Shown here in pieces: positions 22,588 through 32,169 of a stretch of 64,000 bases of DNA. The stretch is from Heliocidaris tuberculata (taxonomy: Eukaryota > Echinodermata > Echinoidea > Camarodonta > Echinometridae). The position numbers were made by a program, and so were the translations under genes. Under the pieces are notes generated by a model that was not told where the DNA came from, made no database searches, and was given only the letters and a program-made list of their open reading frames with translations. Numbering within the stretch: the stretch's first letter is position 1; the number at the start of each line of letters is the position of its first letter. Location of the stretch: assembly GCA_025618425.1 (NCBI GenBank), contig CM046852.1, positions 693,704-757,703 of the forward strand. Reading direction: 5' to 3'.

Positions 22588-23336
22588 GTAATTGACATAT
22601 TTTTTTTAGATTCCTTTTTGTACCTGTAGTCGTGTAAGTGCTTTGGCGTGATTACATGCCTTTAATCTGTATTCTGAAATATTGTTTCTTTTTAGTCTAA
22701 GTTATGAAAAAAAAAATCATGCATGCAAGAAAGAAAATAGGGAGAAAGCTCATGAATTAAATTCTGAAGAGTATTTTAATTGTAATAGGAGAATAGAAAA
22801 TCTAGGTGATTCTGTATGAGAAAAAAAAGAAGAAGAAATGACATATGCCTGTGACATTTTCATTCCTGCTATATTATATAAGTAAAAAATTGTACTTTCA
22901 TTTTGGGCGATGACAAAGTATGTACATACTATCAGAGAGCAGTATTAATCAATAATGCTCAAAGTGATCTGTCATTTTGGGATGAAGTAGATGAAAAATT
23001 TGCTGACATAAAGGGCATCCATATGTCCCCTATGACATATGCCATATCTATATTTATTTCACTGGAGAAAAAAACAACTTTACATGTAGCTATGTTTCTT
23101 TCTGAGAATGAAAAAAATAATGTCAAATATTTAGAGGCACTAGAAAGAAAAAAATTACCAGAGTGCTTTATGACGACTGCTACTATACATGTATAACAAC
23201 TGCAAAGCAATTTTTCATCAATTTATGTGCTCAGTAGGCTAGAAAATGTTGCCAAAATGTCTCTTATTCTATTACCAAAATATCCCTGTTTTCTAATATG
23301 GATTCACTCTCAAGTTCTTTTCTGTTGCAATGACAG
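22588..23336. other. presumed intron, no exon recognised
   Basis: AT-rich. An open frame of 97 codons at 22903-23196 is present but lacks recognisable domain content, and its codon make-up resembles intronic DNA. The stretch ends in the acceptor TGTTGCAATGACAG. Confidence 0.4.
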
Positions 23337-23429
23337 GCATACCTGCTGGGAGGGGAGGGAGATGACCCCACCCCTGAGCCAGAGACCAGTGAGAATCCCC
23401 CAGCAGCAAATAAATCCTACTTCACCAAG
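23337..23429 (+). CDS. zinc finger/MULE/SWIM protein, N-terminal exon
   Basis: Bounded by TGACAG and GTAAGC. Gives 31 codons (AYLLGGEGDDPTPEPE...NKSYFTK), acidic and proline-rich. It joins the next exon in phase 0 across an 1,126-bp intron so that SYFTK runs into KDGKFCCTRC, the first C2H2 finger. No in-frame methionine is present, so translation must start further upstream. Confidence 0.6.
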
Positions 23430-23541
23430 GTAAGCAAAACTTTTTCTCAAGCCCAGATTTATAATCAGAGAGAGTGATGTCTACTTCCTGCTCTTCCTAG
23501 GGTGCTACATGTTCAACTCTTTCACATTCAGTATAAATTGG

Positions 23542-23865
23542 TCCAGAACGGTGGCAGATTTGAGGGGGGGGGGGGCAATCCTGGCCTGTGCCCCCCCCCC
23601 CCCCCACTTTTGAGAGAAAACAATGCATTGTGCCCCCCCCCCTTTTAGAACAGAATTTTTATAGTTTTTTTTTGGTTTCAGAGAATTATGGAGGAAAACT
23701 GGACCCTCCCCCCCCCCCCCCCCACTGAGCGACTTTTGGAGGGCTGGCGAGACCAAAAAAATACATTACCCCCTTCCAAGTAGTTTCCCAAAGTTGACAA
23801 TCTTGCATTTGTGTACCCCCCCCCCCCCCCTTATAGAAAATCCTGGATCCGCTCGTGCTCCAGAA
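23542..23865. mobile_element. hAT-like MITE in the intron
   Basis: TCCAGAA repeats directly at 23542-23548 and 23859-23865. The right end reads ATCCTGGATCCGCTCGTG, a common hAT-MITE terminus; the left end is eroded. The interior holds several C/G tracts and the GAGCGACTTTTGGAGGGCTG block shared with 21590-21890. Confidence 0.6.
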
Positions 23866-24555
23866 TATGAAAATACTGTAACGTTTTGAAGATGATGTAT
23901 AGTGAACTGTAGGCAGGTTTCCAGATGAGGCACTCATAGGCCCTTGTCTATGTGGGACTGTGTCATACATTCACTGTTGCAGTATGAGTCAAAAACAGAC
24001 AACAAAATTGCTCTGAGCAAGATTTGATTTTCTCAAATTTGCTAGATTACCTGATTCAGGGACTCTTCAACTCTTACAAGTATGCTACAAATTGAGGGTT
24101 TCAGAGTTGAAAGTGAAATTTTAAATAATTATTTTCATGTCATGTATGAATGATTTAAGACTTGACCAATCCCCGCCAATGCACATAAAAGCTATTGAAG
24201 CCTATTCACCCGTAAAAGTTATTGTCTGAAGACAAAAGTTATTATCTGAAGATAAGCTTGTACATGTATTAGTGCAGGTGAGGAGGGTCTTTCTTTTCTC
24301 AATTAGAACTGAGTCTTTTGTGACATATGACATACATAACTATCTTATGTTAGTGAAAATAGAAAACAGGATACACCTGATTAGAGCAAGGCTACATGTA
24401 GTCCTGATGGGTAAATTGATGTAGCAGGATACATTTAGAAATCCCTAAATTACCACTTTTGTCTGCTAACTAAATCACAAAGTTTTGAAAACATTCCCTT
24501 CTCAAATGAATGTAGAAGCTAACCTTGACTTATTTTTGAATAATTATCTCAACAG
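23866..24555. other. rest of the intron before the main exon
   Basis: Non-coding, ending in the acceptor TAATTATCTCAACAG. A plus-strand open frame (24485-24994) overlaps the real exon in another frame and is a shadow. Confidence 0.6.
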
Positions 24556-27500
24556 AAGGATGGTAAATTCTGCTGCACCAGGTGTAATAACCTCTTTACA
24601 CAGAAGACCAATCTTCAACGCCATGTCCGGAAGGTCCACAAAGAGGCCACAACCAGCAATGCCAGGACCACATGCATCCATCCAGGATGTAAGGAGATGT
24701 TCTACCATAAGACCAAGCTCATGCAGCATCTTGAGGAAGACCATGGCATGTCTTTGCAGAAGTCTGACCTCTCATTTGAGAATGAGGAGAAGTTTCTGGC
24801 ATGGAAGGAGAGAGAGGAGAGCCAGAACTTTGCTTATTTTTCAAAAGAAAGAGGCGCTATCCAATCGTCACTCTGCATTCATCAGACCTATGCTTGTCAG
24901 AGGAATGGCAGCTCCCGTAGTCACAAAGCTAAAGGAACTCCAGCCAGGACAACCTCCAGGAAGATGTCCAAGGGATGTGTCAAGACGGACATGATTTGCC
25001 CAGCAAGGATCATTACAGCCAAGTGCCTAAAGACAGGCAACCTCAAGGTGACTTATTATAGCTCCCACTCTCACCCTCTCCTTTCTAGTGACATCAAGTT
25101 CCATCCATTACCGCAGAAGTTGAGGGATGACTTGAAGTTGAAGATCGCGTTTGGTGTCACTGTGGAAGATATCCAGAAAGACCTTGCTCGTCCAAATCAC
25201 AGCAATATCGATAATCTGACTGTATTCAAGAAGCAGCTAAATATCTCACGACACCACATGCAGCAAATGAGACGGAATATATTCAAAAGAGCGGAGAAGA
25301 ATCCTGAAGGTCTGGACAGCATCTCCAACCTTGCCATCCTCCTGGAGAAACACAGATCAGAGGGACATAATCCCATCATGATGTACAAACCTGAAGGAGG
25401 GCAGTACATCATTGGAAAGCTTGAAGGTGATTCCCTAGCAGTGGACGACAGTCCAGTAGTTGTTGGCTTGCAGACAAAGCAACAACTTCATATGCTGCAA
25501 CTTTTCACAGTCAAGTACCTTTGTGTTGACTCAGTGCCATTTCGTGATTACCTACTGGTGAATGTAAGCATGCGAGATGATTACGGTAGAGGAAGTCCAG
25601 TGGCTCATCTTATTTGTAGTCCGGATGATCAAGCAGCGCTCTTCTACTTTTTCCAAATAATTGCAGAAAGTTTCAACAAGTCTATGCTGGCAGGGATATT
25701 GACTGATGAATCGTCTAGCTGCATCAACATTCTCCTGGCCATCTTTGGTGAGAACCTTACCCATGTCCTCTGCAAACGTCTAGTTCACCATGACTGGCTG
25801 CATCAGCTGCAAGTGCTGGTCACTGACAAGGAGCTCAGGAGAGAGATGTACACATCCTTAGTCTTGCTTATGGAAGAACCAAACTTGAATCAGTTCACCA
25901 GTATGACTAGCACATTTCTGAACAGATATCGGCCCAAGGCCAAGGGCTTTGTTGTGTATTTCAAAGAGTCATACTTGGATCGATGTCCGAAGTGGGCAAC
26001 ATGCTATGGCAATTATTCTTCAGATCCTAACCACACCACAATGTATGATGAAGCATTCCACAAGCCGCTGAAAGCTTACCTTGACAGGGAGAGCAAAGAG
26101 GGTGAGATCTATGACCTCGTAGCTTTCTTGGTGAAGATCGCTGATGAACCAGGTGAGCAGTCTCTCTTACAAAGTTGTCTGCAACCAGGGCAGACAGTAG
26201 GGACCAGATCAAGGCACGAAGAAGCCCTACAGATACCTGATAACTGCGTTACAAGAATGATGGCAAAGATGTATTCAGTCAAAACTGAGATGGAGCTCCT
26301 GCATGTCAAGAGAGTAAAGAAGTTTTGCCCAGAGGCGGCATGTAGTCCGCAGTGCATTGACGTGTGCTGTGTCGAGCTTTGTCCGCATCTTTACACCTGC
26401 ACCTGTGGTGCAGAGTTGAGGCTTTGCCCCCACATACACAGAGTCCACATGCAGATGCAGGGCTCCTTCCTGGTTAATATAAAAGCACAGCTGACAGATC
26501 CTACACGAAAAGGCATAACCACTTCAGCACCTCCGGCCCCTCCTCAGCAGAAACTCAGGAGAAGTCCCAGACAAGCACGAAAAGAGACTGTAGTTCCAGC
26601 TGAAGAATCTGTTCCAAATACAAATGAAAGTGAAGGTAACAGAAAGAATGGTATAGATGCTGTTGCTTCTAAGGGTGATGCTGCGAATGATGATGACGAC
26701 GATGACGACGATGACGACGACGCTGATGATGGGGATGATGGAGCACTCTTTATGGCAGACACTCATGAACCTGAAGATAATGATGACAATGATCCACAAG
26801 ACCCAGGCTTAATTTACAATGCTGATCCAGTTCCAATGGAAGATGATGAGACATCTGATGTAAACTTGACAAAAATATTAGATGTCAATGACGAACTTCT
26901 TGCTCTTCTAGAAAATAAAAAAGTACAAGCTTCCCTGTTCCCTTATATTCTCAGTGAACTTAAAAATATTGTTGCAAAATGCAAAGCTCAAGTGCCAGCT
27001 GACTCCTTGGAATCGCATAATCTGAGGAGAAGGGCAAAGCGGAAAGCTGCAAACCCACTTCCCTTGCTACAAATAAAGATGAAAGGGACTGCTATTAAGA
27101 AAGCGCTCGAGTCCAAACTTACTTCTTTGCAAGAGAATAGTGTAGAGCAAGGAAGGGTGCTAGATATTCAAGGTGGAGGCACGCAGATTACCAAACCAGA
27201 ATCAGCAATGCCACCAGCACCTGCAGCAGCTGCAAATTCTTCTGCAGGACTCCAGGACTTGCTGTCCTATGTCATAACTTCGGCTGCTCAGGCCCAGCCT
27301 GGCAATGCTGTGTACATGGTTCCGGGGACTACCTCCACACCGATGCCCTCGTCTTGCGAAGGGATGATCCCTTCAACAGCTCCTACCCAAGTGAGAGAGA
27401 ACTCGCCCGTACAGATCATCATGAATACTCCTGCAACATCCCAAATCCAGACCTTACACACAGCCTCCTCTGCTGCAGGGATCTCTGAACCCAGTCCTCT

Positions 27501-27705
27501 AGAGGCTGAAGCCATGCAGCCCCTTGTTGCGCCACTTCAACAGCCTCAAAGGCACCTGTTTCCTCCTGCCACAGCACCACTTAGCATGACTGATTTTGCA
27601 TCTCTGTCTTCTCAGCTAGTATCTTCGCTTCCTCCTGTTCTCTCCTCATCGACCCAGCATCACAGCCAGCAGGAATCAGAGTACATCCCCGTCAGCCAAG
27701 CCTGA
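24556..27705 (+). CDS. C2H2/FAR1-like/MULE transposase-like/SWIM protein, main exon
   Basis: 1,049 codons in one exon; the first internal Met is residue 48. C2H2 finger 1: C7, C10, H23, H28. Finger 2: C40, C45, H58, H63. Next comes a FAR1/GCM-like zinc region (YACQRNG ... GCVKTDMICPARI ... HSHPL). The MULE-type DDE domain follows: YLCVDS (Asp at residue 325), DDYGRGSPVAHLI, AGILTDES (Asp at 384), LTHVLCKRLVHHDWLHQL, and WATCYGNY...MYDEAFHKPLKAYL. The SWIM finger is YTCTCGAELRLCPHIH (CxC-x6-CxH). The C-terminal third has an Asp run and Ser/Pro/Gln-rich sequence. The usual MULE WH after LC is RL here, so cleavage activity is doubtful. Such proteins derive from Mutator-like transposases; a nuclear DNA-binding role is inferred. 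No terminal inverted repeats were seen around it. Confidence 0.85.
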   Translation, partial: KDGKFCCTRCNNLFTQKTNLQRHVRKVHKEATTSNARTTCIHPGCKEMFYHKTKLMQHLEEDHGMSLQKSDLSFENEEKFLAWKEREESQNFAYFSKERGAIQSSLCIHQTYACQRNGSSRSHKAKGTPARTTSRKMSKGCVKTDMICPARIITAKCLKTGNLKVTYYSSHSHPLLSSDIKFHPLPQKLRDDLKLKIAFGVTVEDIQKDLARPNHSNIDNLTVFKKQLNISRHHMQQMRRNIFKRAEKNPEGLDSISNLAILLEKHRSEGHNPIMMYKPEGGQYIIGKLEGDSLAVDDSPVVVGLQTKQQLHMLQLFTVKYLCVDSVPFRDYLLVNVSMRDDYGRGSPVAHLICSPDDQAALFYFFQIIAESFNKSMLAGILTDESSSCINILLAIFGENLTHVLCKRLVHHDWLHQLQVLVTDKELRREMYTSLVLLMEEPNLNQFTSMTSTFLNRYRPKAKGFVVYFKESYLDRCPKWATCYGNYSSDPNHTTMYDEAFHKPLKAYLDRESKEGEIYDLVAFLVKIADEPGEQSLLQSCLQPGQTVGTRSRHEEALQIPDNCVTRMMAKMYSVKTEMELLHVKRVKKFCPEAACSPQCIDVCCVELCPHLYTCTCGAELRLCPHIHRVHMQMQGSFLVNIKAQLTDPTRKGITTSAPPAPPQQKLRRSPRQARKETVVPAEESVPNTNESEGNRKNGIDAVASKGDAANDDDDDDDDDDDADDGDDGALFMADTHEPEDNDDNDPQDPGLIYNADPVPMEDDETSDVNLTKILDVNDELLALLENKKVQASLFPYILSELKNIVAKCKAQVPADSLESHNLRRRAKRKAANPLPLLQIKMKGTAIKKALESKLTSLQENSVEQGRVLDIQGGGTQITKPESAMPPAPAAAANSSAGLQDLLSYVITSAAQAQPGNAVYMVPGTTSTPMPSSCEGMIPSTAPTQVRENSPVQIIMNTPATSQIQTLHTASSAAGISEPSPLEAEAMQPLVAPLQQPQRHLFPPATAPLSMTDFASLSSQLVSSLPPVLSSSTQHHSQQESEYIPVSQA

Positions 27706-28154
27706 CTCCGTCCGGAAGTGTTGTCTCACAAACCATCGTCACACAAATTGTCCAGAGAAGTGCACCCTCTCCCTACCCCTACAAGGAGCATTCGCAATCA
27801 CTTCCCCTGCCTGGAACAAATCAACAAACAGGCATGACTGCCTCCTACCTGGCCTCACAGCTCGGCCACCACATGATGCCGCCACAGCCATTGGCACAAC
27901 ATCTGCCATCTCCATACGCCCTCCCTGGCACCGGACAACCCCTGACCCAAGTCCATCAGACACCCCACTCCCTTCCACAGCCAAGGCAGTACCTACCCCC
28001 CACCAACCAAACCTTGCAGCCTCTCCAGCCCAGCCCTTTCATGTCTACTATTCAACCCCTGCACCATCTCACTCCTACCCCTCCCTCATCCCAGGGCCAG
28101 CAGTTGCATCAGACAGACCCCAACTTCAAAGCTACTGCTCATCCCATGTACTGA
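27690..28154 (+). CDS. C-terminal extension of the same gene in a shifted frame
   Basis: The main frame stops at 27703-27705, but the frame one base earlier is open from before the stop to a TAA-type end at 28152-28154. It reads RQPSLTPSGSVVSQTIVTQ... and on through a Gln/Pro/His/Leu-rich tail (PPQPLAQHLPSPYALPG, LQPLQPSPFMSTIQPLHH) with the same composition and codon style as the preceding 250 residues. A one-base deletion, assembly error, short unannotated intron or -1 frameshift would join them. I see no obvious slippery heptamer and no short intron of suitable length. Confidence 0.5.
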   Translation, partial: RQPSLTPSGSVVSQTIVTQIVQRSAPSPYPYKEHSQSLPLPGTNQQTGMTASYLASQLGHHMMPPQPLAQHLPSPYALPGTGQPLTQVHQTPHSLPQPRQYLPPTNQTLQPLQPSPFMSTIQPLHHLTPTPPSSQGQQLHQTDPNFKATAHPMY

Positions 28155-28231
28155 ATACACTGAGGCATCTTCCTCCACTTTCCTTTTCATGCAATGACAG
28201 GGTAAGCCTGAAAGAGAAGGAGCTATTATAG
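28155..28231. other. probable 3' UTR start of the zinc finger gene
   Basis: Short unique sequence between the shifted-frame stop and MITE A copy 3. No poly(A) signal is obvious before the repeat. Confidence 0.3.
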
Positions 28232-28497
28232 TTAAAGTGTACCCAGCACCAAAAAATATTTTGCTCTGTATGTTAGGGGTTCCATGTCGATATACCATAT
28301 TTAAAATATGAGCTTCAGATATTGACTCTATAGATATTGCAAGTTGAAGTACACTCCCAATAAACAATACTGCGACTTGTGAGACTTGTCACGCACCCTT
28401 ACACGCTCAAATAAAATAAGGGCCCGCGTGAAACCCAACTCGGAGTTGGGTTCCGCACAAGTGGGTTTTATGTTTTCCTTCTTTTTCTTCATACTCC

Positions 28498-29682
28498 TTA
28501 AAAGAAGAGTCTACCCACAAATTATACCATTTCACCACACAGAGCACTTGCTATTAAACATATCTGCAACAATAAAATCCACAGTAAGTCCAGAATATTT
28601 ATTTAATTGATGTTTGAAATAATTAAGTGTTTGTTTGAGCTGTGACGTCACGGACGCACAACTAAGACTTTGGGGGAAAGTTGACTATTGCCAATTTATA
28701 AAGTAAAAATATAAGTGTATTTTTTGAGTTTTTCCTAATCAAATATTTCACCCATCAATTAATAAAAATAATTGAAGTTTGTAAAATTTATTTTTTACCG
28801 ATAGTGCCGAAAAAATGATTTAAAATGTATTTTTATACTGCAAAAGTTCGATTATCTGTATGTAAATTGGCACTATTTTCATCCGCGCTCCCCATTGACG
28901 CCTGTGTTAAAGCTGTATGTAGGCAACGCGCGCGCGAAGCGTACAGGGATAGCAGACGAACCAGCAAGCTATCCTACTACGCTGTCTTCCCTGAACTTCC
29001 GTTACTAATTTTCTTTGTGAACGTGTTTTGACTCCTATTTCTATCTTTGAAGTATAATTCTTATGAAAATGACTGACGATACTGACAGGAGTTGTCGTCG
29101 AAATGGACCTGTTGCGTATGATTTTGCTCCAAAACGGCCGTCTCGCCCAGCAGCATCTCAGACGCAGGACACCGAAGGGCAAGAAGTTCTACCGGTAGAG
29201 TCGGCAGCAACCAGAGCCAAGAGACCATCGCGAATGACTATGCCCCTGAATTGCTGGTGCAAATGTGGAAAATGTCACCCGATGCCATACGAGGAAGAGT
29301 ATGCTTGCTGCCAGGAGCTTCAATTTCCCAGAAAAGACTTAAAAGAAGAGACATGCATTACACTTGACGATGAGTTTGACAAGATTTGCCTCACCCGTGC
29401 TGTATTGGAAGTTTCTGTTGTGATGCAGCGATATGTGTGAAACTCTATAGGAAGATACTGACTTACGCGAAAACGAGCACAAAAGGGTTGTGCGGCCATG
29501 ACGTCACAACATACGGGACTTGTACCTCATTAGCATAATATTTGGTGGTAAATTTGAACATTGAAATGGTAAGATAAGCTATATTTCCGAATAAAATGAA
29601 ATAAAACCTGTTATTATTCGTCAAGTAAGGATTGAAAAACAACATAATGTTGTTTGAATTTGTGGGTAGACTCTTCTTTTAA
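28498..29682. mobile_element. 1,177-bp TTAA element carrying a P2X7-domain ORF
   Basis: Perfect 22-bp terminal inverted repeats (begin AAGAAGAGTCTACCC) at 28502-28523 and 29657-29678, directly flanked by TTAA (28498-28501, 29679-29682). TTAA targets are characteristic of piggyBac and Kolobok superfamilies; the AAGAAG start is unlike usual piggyBac CCC ends, so the superfamily is left open. There is no transposase. The only meaningful ORF is the P2X7-type domain at 29063-29440. Perfect repeats and intact duplication point to a young insertion. Confidence 0.9.
29063..29440 (+). CDS. P2X7 intracellular (ballast)-type domain protein, N-terminal half
   Basis: 125 codons from the second ATG of an ATGAAAATG start. 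Residues 1-68 are polar and low in structure (KRPSRP repeated twice). From about 73 it carries NCWCKCGKCHPMPYEEEYACC, the Cys-rich zinc-binding start of the domain that forms the cytoplasmic ballast of vertebrate P2X7 channels and occurs as stand-alone proteins in many invertebrates. CITLDDEFDKICL and AVLEVSVVMQRY follow as in the family. The usual second half (the LGRGNRRVIPSC-type block) is missing: a stop follows RYV. Either truncated, or continued past an intron; TATGTGTG at the end could be a donor. There are no transmembrane segments, so it is not a channel. Confidence 0.7.
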   Translation: MKMTDDTDRSCRRNGPVAYDFAPKRPSRPAASQTQDTEGQEVLPVESAATRAKRPSRMTMPLNCWCKCGKCHPMPYEEEYACCQELQFPRKDLKEETCITLDDEFDKICLTRAVLEVSVVMQRYV

Positions 29683-29747
29683 CCGTTAACCCTTAGAATG
29701 TCAGGTAAAGTGTTTTGAGGTTGATTTTATACATTCTAGCTGTACAC

Positions 29748-31463
29748 TAGAAAACCATTGATGTTAATGGGAGCAGAGTACCTAGTTACAGGAAGATGTA
29801 CATATACATGTATTATCAACAAAGCTGTATGGCTCTGCAGTTTGCATTTATACGAGCAATAAGTTGAACCTGTCATTGTCATTTTTATAAATCTATTTCT
29901 TTAAAGATGAAATCATGACATACCTATTCATTTTTTTTAAATGTAATTTATATAATGGTAACATTTCATTACCCCTTACTAGATGAATTACATGTAAAAG
30001 ATATCAAAAGTAATTGGACCCATTTCTTACATGCAGCAACAGATATAGATGCAAATTGTGTAATTATTTCTTCTCTGTTTATGATCATTATACATGTAAT
30101 TTATAACCCCTGCAATGAATTATCAAAAGCTCGAAAGATTGTAATTACTAGTTTCTGTTGTTTCCATCTTACACCTGTTCTTATATGCCACCCACCCTGC
30201 CTGCCAGGTGACTTGCAAATAATTTTGAGTGAAAAATGATGTAGGAATGAGCTAAGAAGATTTTGGGTGTACAAGGTGAAAGGTCAAAGATCACAGGGTC
30301 ATAACAGTGTTAAATATCCCAGAAAATATCTTTTTGCCGCAATGACTTGAAGAAAAAAAAATTAAAGCAATTTGAATCCAACTGGGTGCTTTTAAAGGTA
30401 ATGGACAGTGTAAGCCCTCAAAAACTTGTCAGAATTTTTCTTGGATTTTTGTTGATAAAAAGCAAGGTACTAGCAATACTAAGATTTTGTGAAGATTTTG
30501 CCTCCTAAAGTTTAATATAAGACAAATGAGAGACAAAAAATAATTTATATACTGGGGCCAGGCACATAAGCAGCAGCATGCACTATGCATGCACACTATA
30601 CACACAAGTGTCAAAGCAATGAGGATTCTACACACTGTCACAGTAACGCACATGCTATCTCCATGCGAAGCCCCAAGATTGTTGTGAGGGGAGCCTTCAA
30701 GGTGGAAAGGTCCTATAATATAGGGCAGTGATCTAGCATTCCTTACAGATTTTGACAATGAAATTCACTGGAAATCATACAATGTAGATTGAATGCCAAA
30801 TGGTCTCTTACAAACATCTTTTGATATAAGGAGAACAACATGGGACTATGTTTACCAAGTTCTTTCCAATTTCCTTTTTGCTACCAAAACTGTACATTTG
30901 CTTTAAATGACAAAGTGTTTGGGTCCTTGAGGTCAGATCGATGTTACAGGCAACAGGATCATTGATAACTGAACACAGTAGGAGGCGTATTACTATTGGA
31001 GACACAGTTGCATTCATCCAGTTTGATCACAATGTTTCTTAGAACCATATTTCAATGCTATTGCTTGGAAAAACTATCAATTTCAGATTTTGTTTTGCTG
31101 CATTTTATTGTTTATTCATGTTGTAAATATACTCTTGTACAAGTATTATTTATATACATTTATTTGTCATTGCTATCGTGCTTCTATTTCTCACCATGAT
31201 AAAGACCATGCGAAAGACCAAGAAGAAACATTTGACACTATTTTAGAGTAATGTATACATTTTGGTAGTTTCCACAATTTTACAACCTTTTTTTGATCAT
31301 GGACCCTACTACATGTACATGTACTAGAGAAGGGTTCATGGTTTGATATTGTGCAGACAATCTACGAGTCAGATGATACAAAGATAAAGATAAGGAAATA
31401 TGTAAATCTTTTTGGGGGCTTTCAGTTTGAGTCAATTCTCATAACAGTGCAAATATGCATGTA
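29748..31463. other. intergenic stretch without recognised gene
   Basis: AT-rich. Holds a block near 30395-30770 (ATGGACAGTGTAAGCCCTCA onwards) with the look of an interspersed repeat, and single ACATGT strings. Open frames of 67-109 codons show no coding character. Confidence 0.5.
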
Positions 31464-31770
31464 CAGTGGAAACTCGGTATAAAGAGGTCTGGGGCCCCAT
31501 GGCACAATACTTGCGTTTAATCGCAACTCCGAAAAATCAAACGCAAGTCCTTAATGCGCACTTCTGATTGGCTGAAAATAAAGTTGCATTTGATCTTCTC
31601 AAGTTGCGTTCAAACGCAATTTTTGTGCAACGGGCCGCCGATATAACAAGGTAATATTCCTGGTCCCAGATCTTTATATTCTATGGGGTTTTTTTTTTAT
31701 TGTGATATAAAGATCAAGATTCCTGCTGTAACAAGGTAATTTTGATGGTCCCAAGGACCTCGTTATACTG
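31464..31770. mobile_element. pogo/Tigger-like MITE with nested insertion
   Basis: Ends CAGTGGAAACTCGGTATAA and GGACCTCGTTATACTG form an imperfect inverted repeat of the CAGTGGAACCTCGTTATAA type seen in pogo-group elements. TA-type flanks. A second element is nested at about 31491-31636, with its own inverted ends GGGCCCCATGGCACAA and TTGTGCAACGGGCC. Confidence 0.6.
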
Positions 31771-32169
31771 TACATGTACTTAAACAATACTTTATTACTA
31801 CATGCATTAGTATACTACTCATCGTCTTCTTTTTTGGACAGCAAATAATTTTAGTTTATCATATTACTAAACTTTATCACCAGACAAATTCAAATTGAAT
31901 GATTATGTGTTGGTATTTACGTATACATGTAGTCATGCAAATTATCAATATTTTGTGCCTATGGGCCTGACACAAATTTATAGGGAATTCATTGTAATGA
32001 AAACAGAATTATGAGAGTACTGCATGCATTAACATTTAGGCCTGTTCTACTTAAATGTATTTGTTTGTGAATTGCCATTTTTGTTCTATTTTACTGTTAC
32101 CAGATGAAATATGTTGACATATGTATTAGTTAACTTGGTACCCAATTTTTTTTCCTCTCAGTTTAAATC
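31771..32169. other. non-coding stretch, nothing recognised
   Basis: Unique-looking AT-rich DNA. Confidence 0.4.

Larger units (their letters stand above)
28232..29747 (+). mobile_element. MITE family A, copy 3, interrupted by the TTAA element
   Basis: The left part (TTAAAGTGTACCCAGCACC ... TTCATACTCC) and right part (CCGTTAACCC...TTCTAGCTGTACAC) are continuous in copies 58852-59289 and 63273-63453. Removing 28502-29682 restores CATACTCCTTAACCGTTAAC, exactly the family sequence. The core CCAACTCGGAGTTGGGTTCC is palindromic. The terminal inverted repeat on the right is missing. Confidence 0.85.

Noticed and set aside
22903..23196. 97-codon frame as an extra exon of the SWIM gene
   Set aside because: No domain similarity and AT-driven composition. 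A short distance to the next exon is the only argument for it.
24485..24994. 169-codon plus-strand frame overlapping the zinc finger exon
   Set aside because: Out-of-frame shadow. The overlapping frame carries two textbook C2H2 fingers joined in phase to the upstream exon.
26524..26799. Ile/Val- and Ser-rich minus-strand frames
   Set aside because: Antisense of the Asp-rich run of the SWIM protein.
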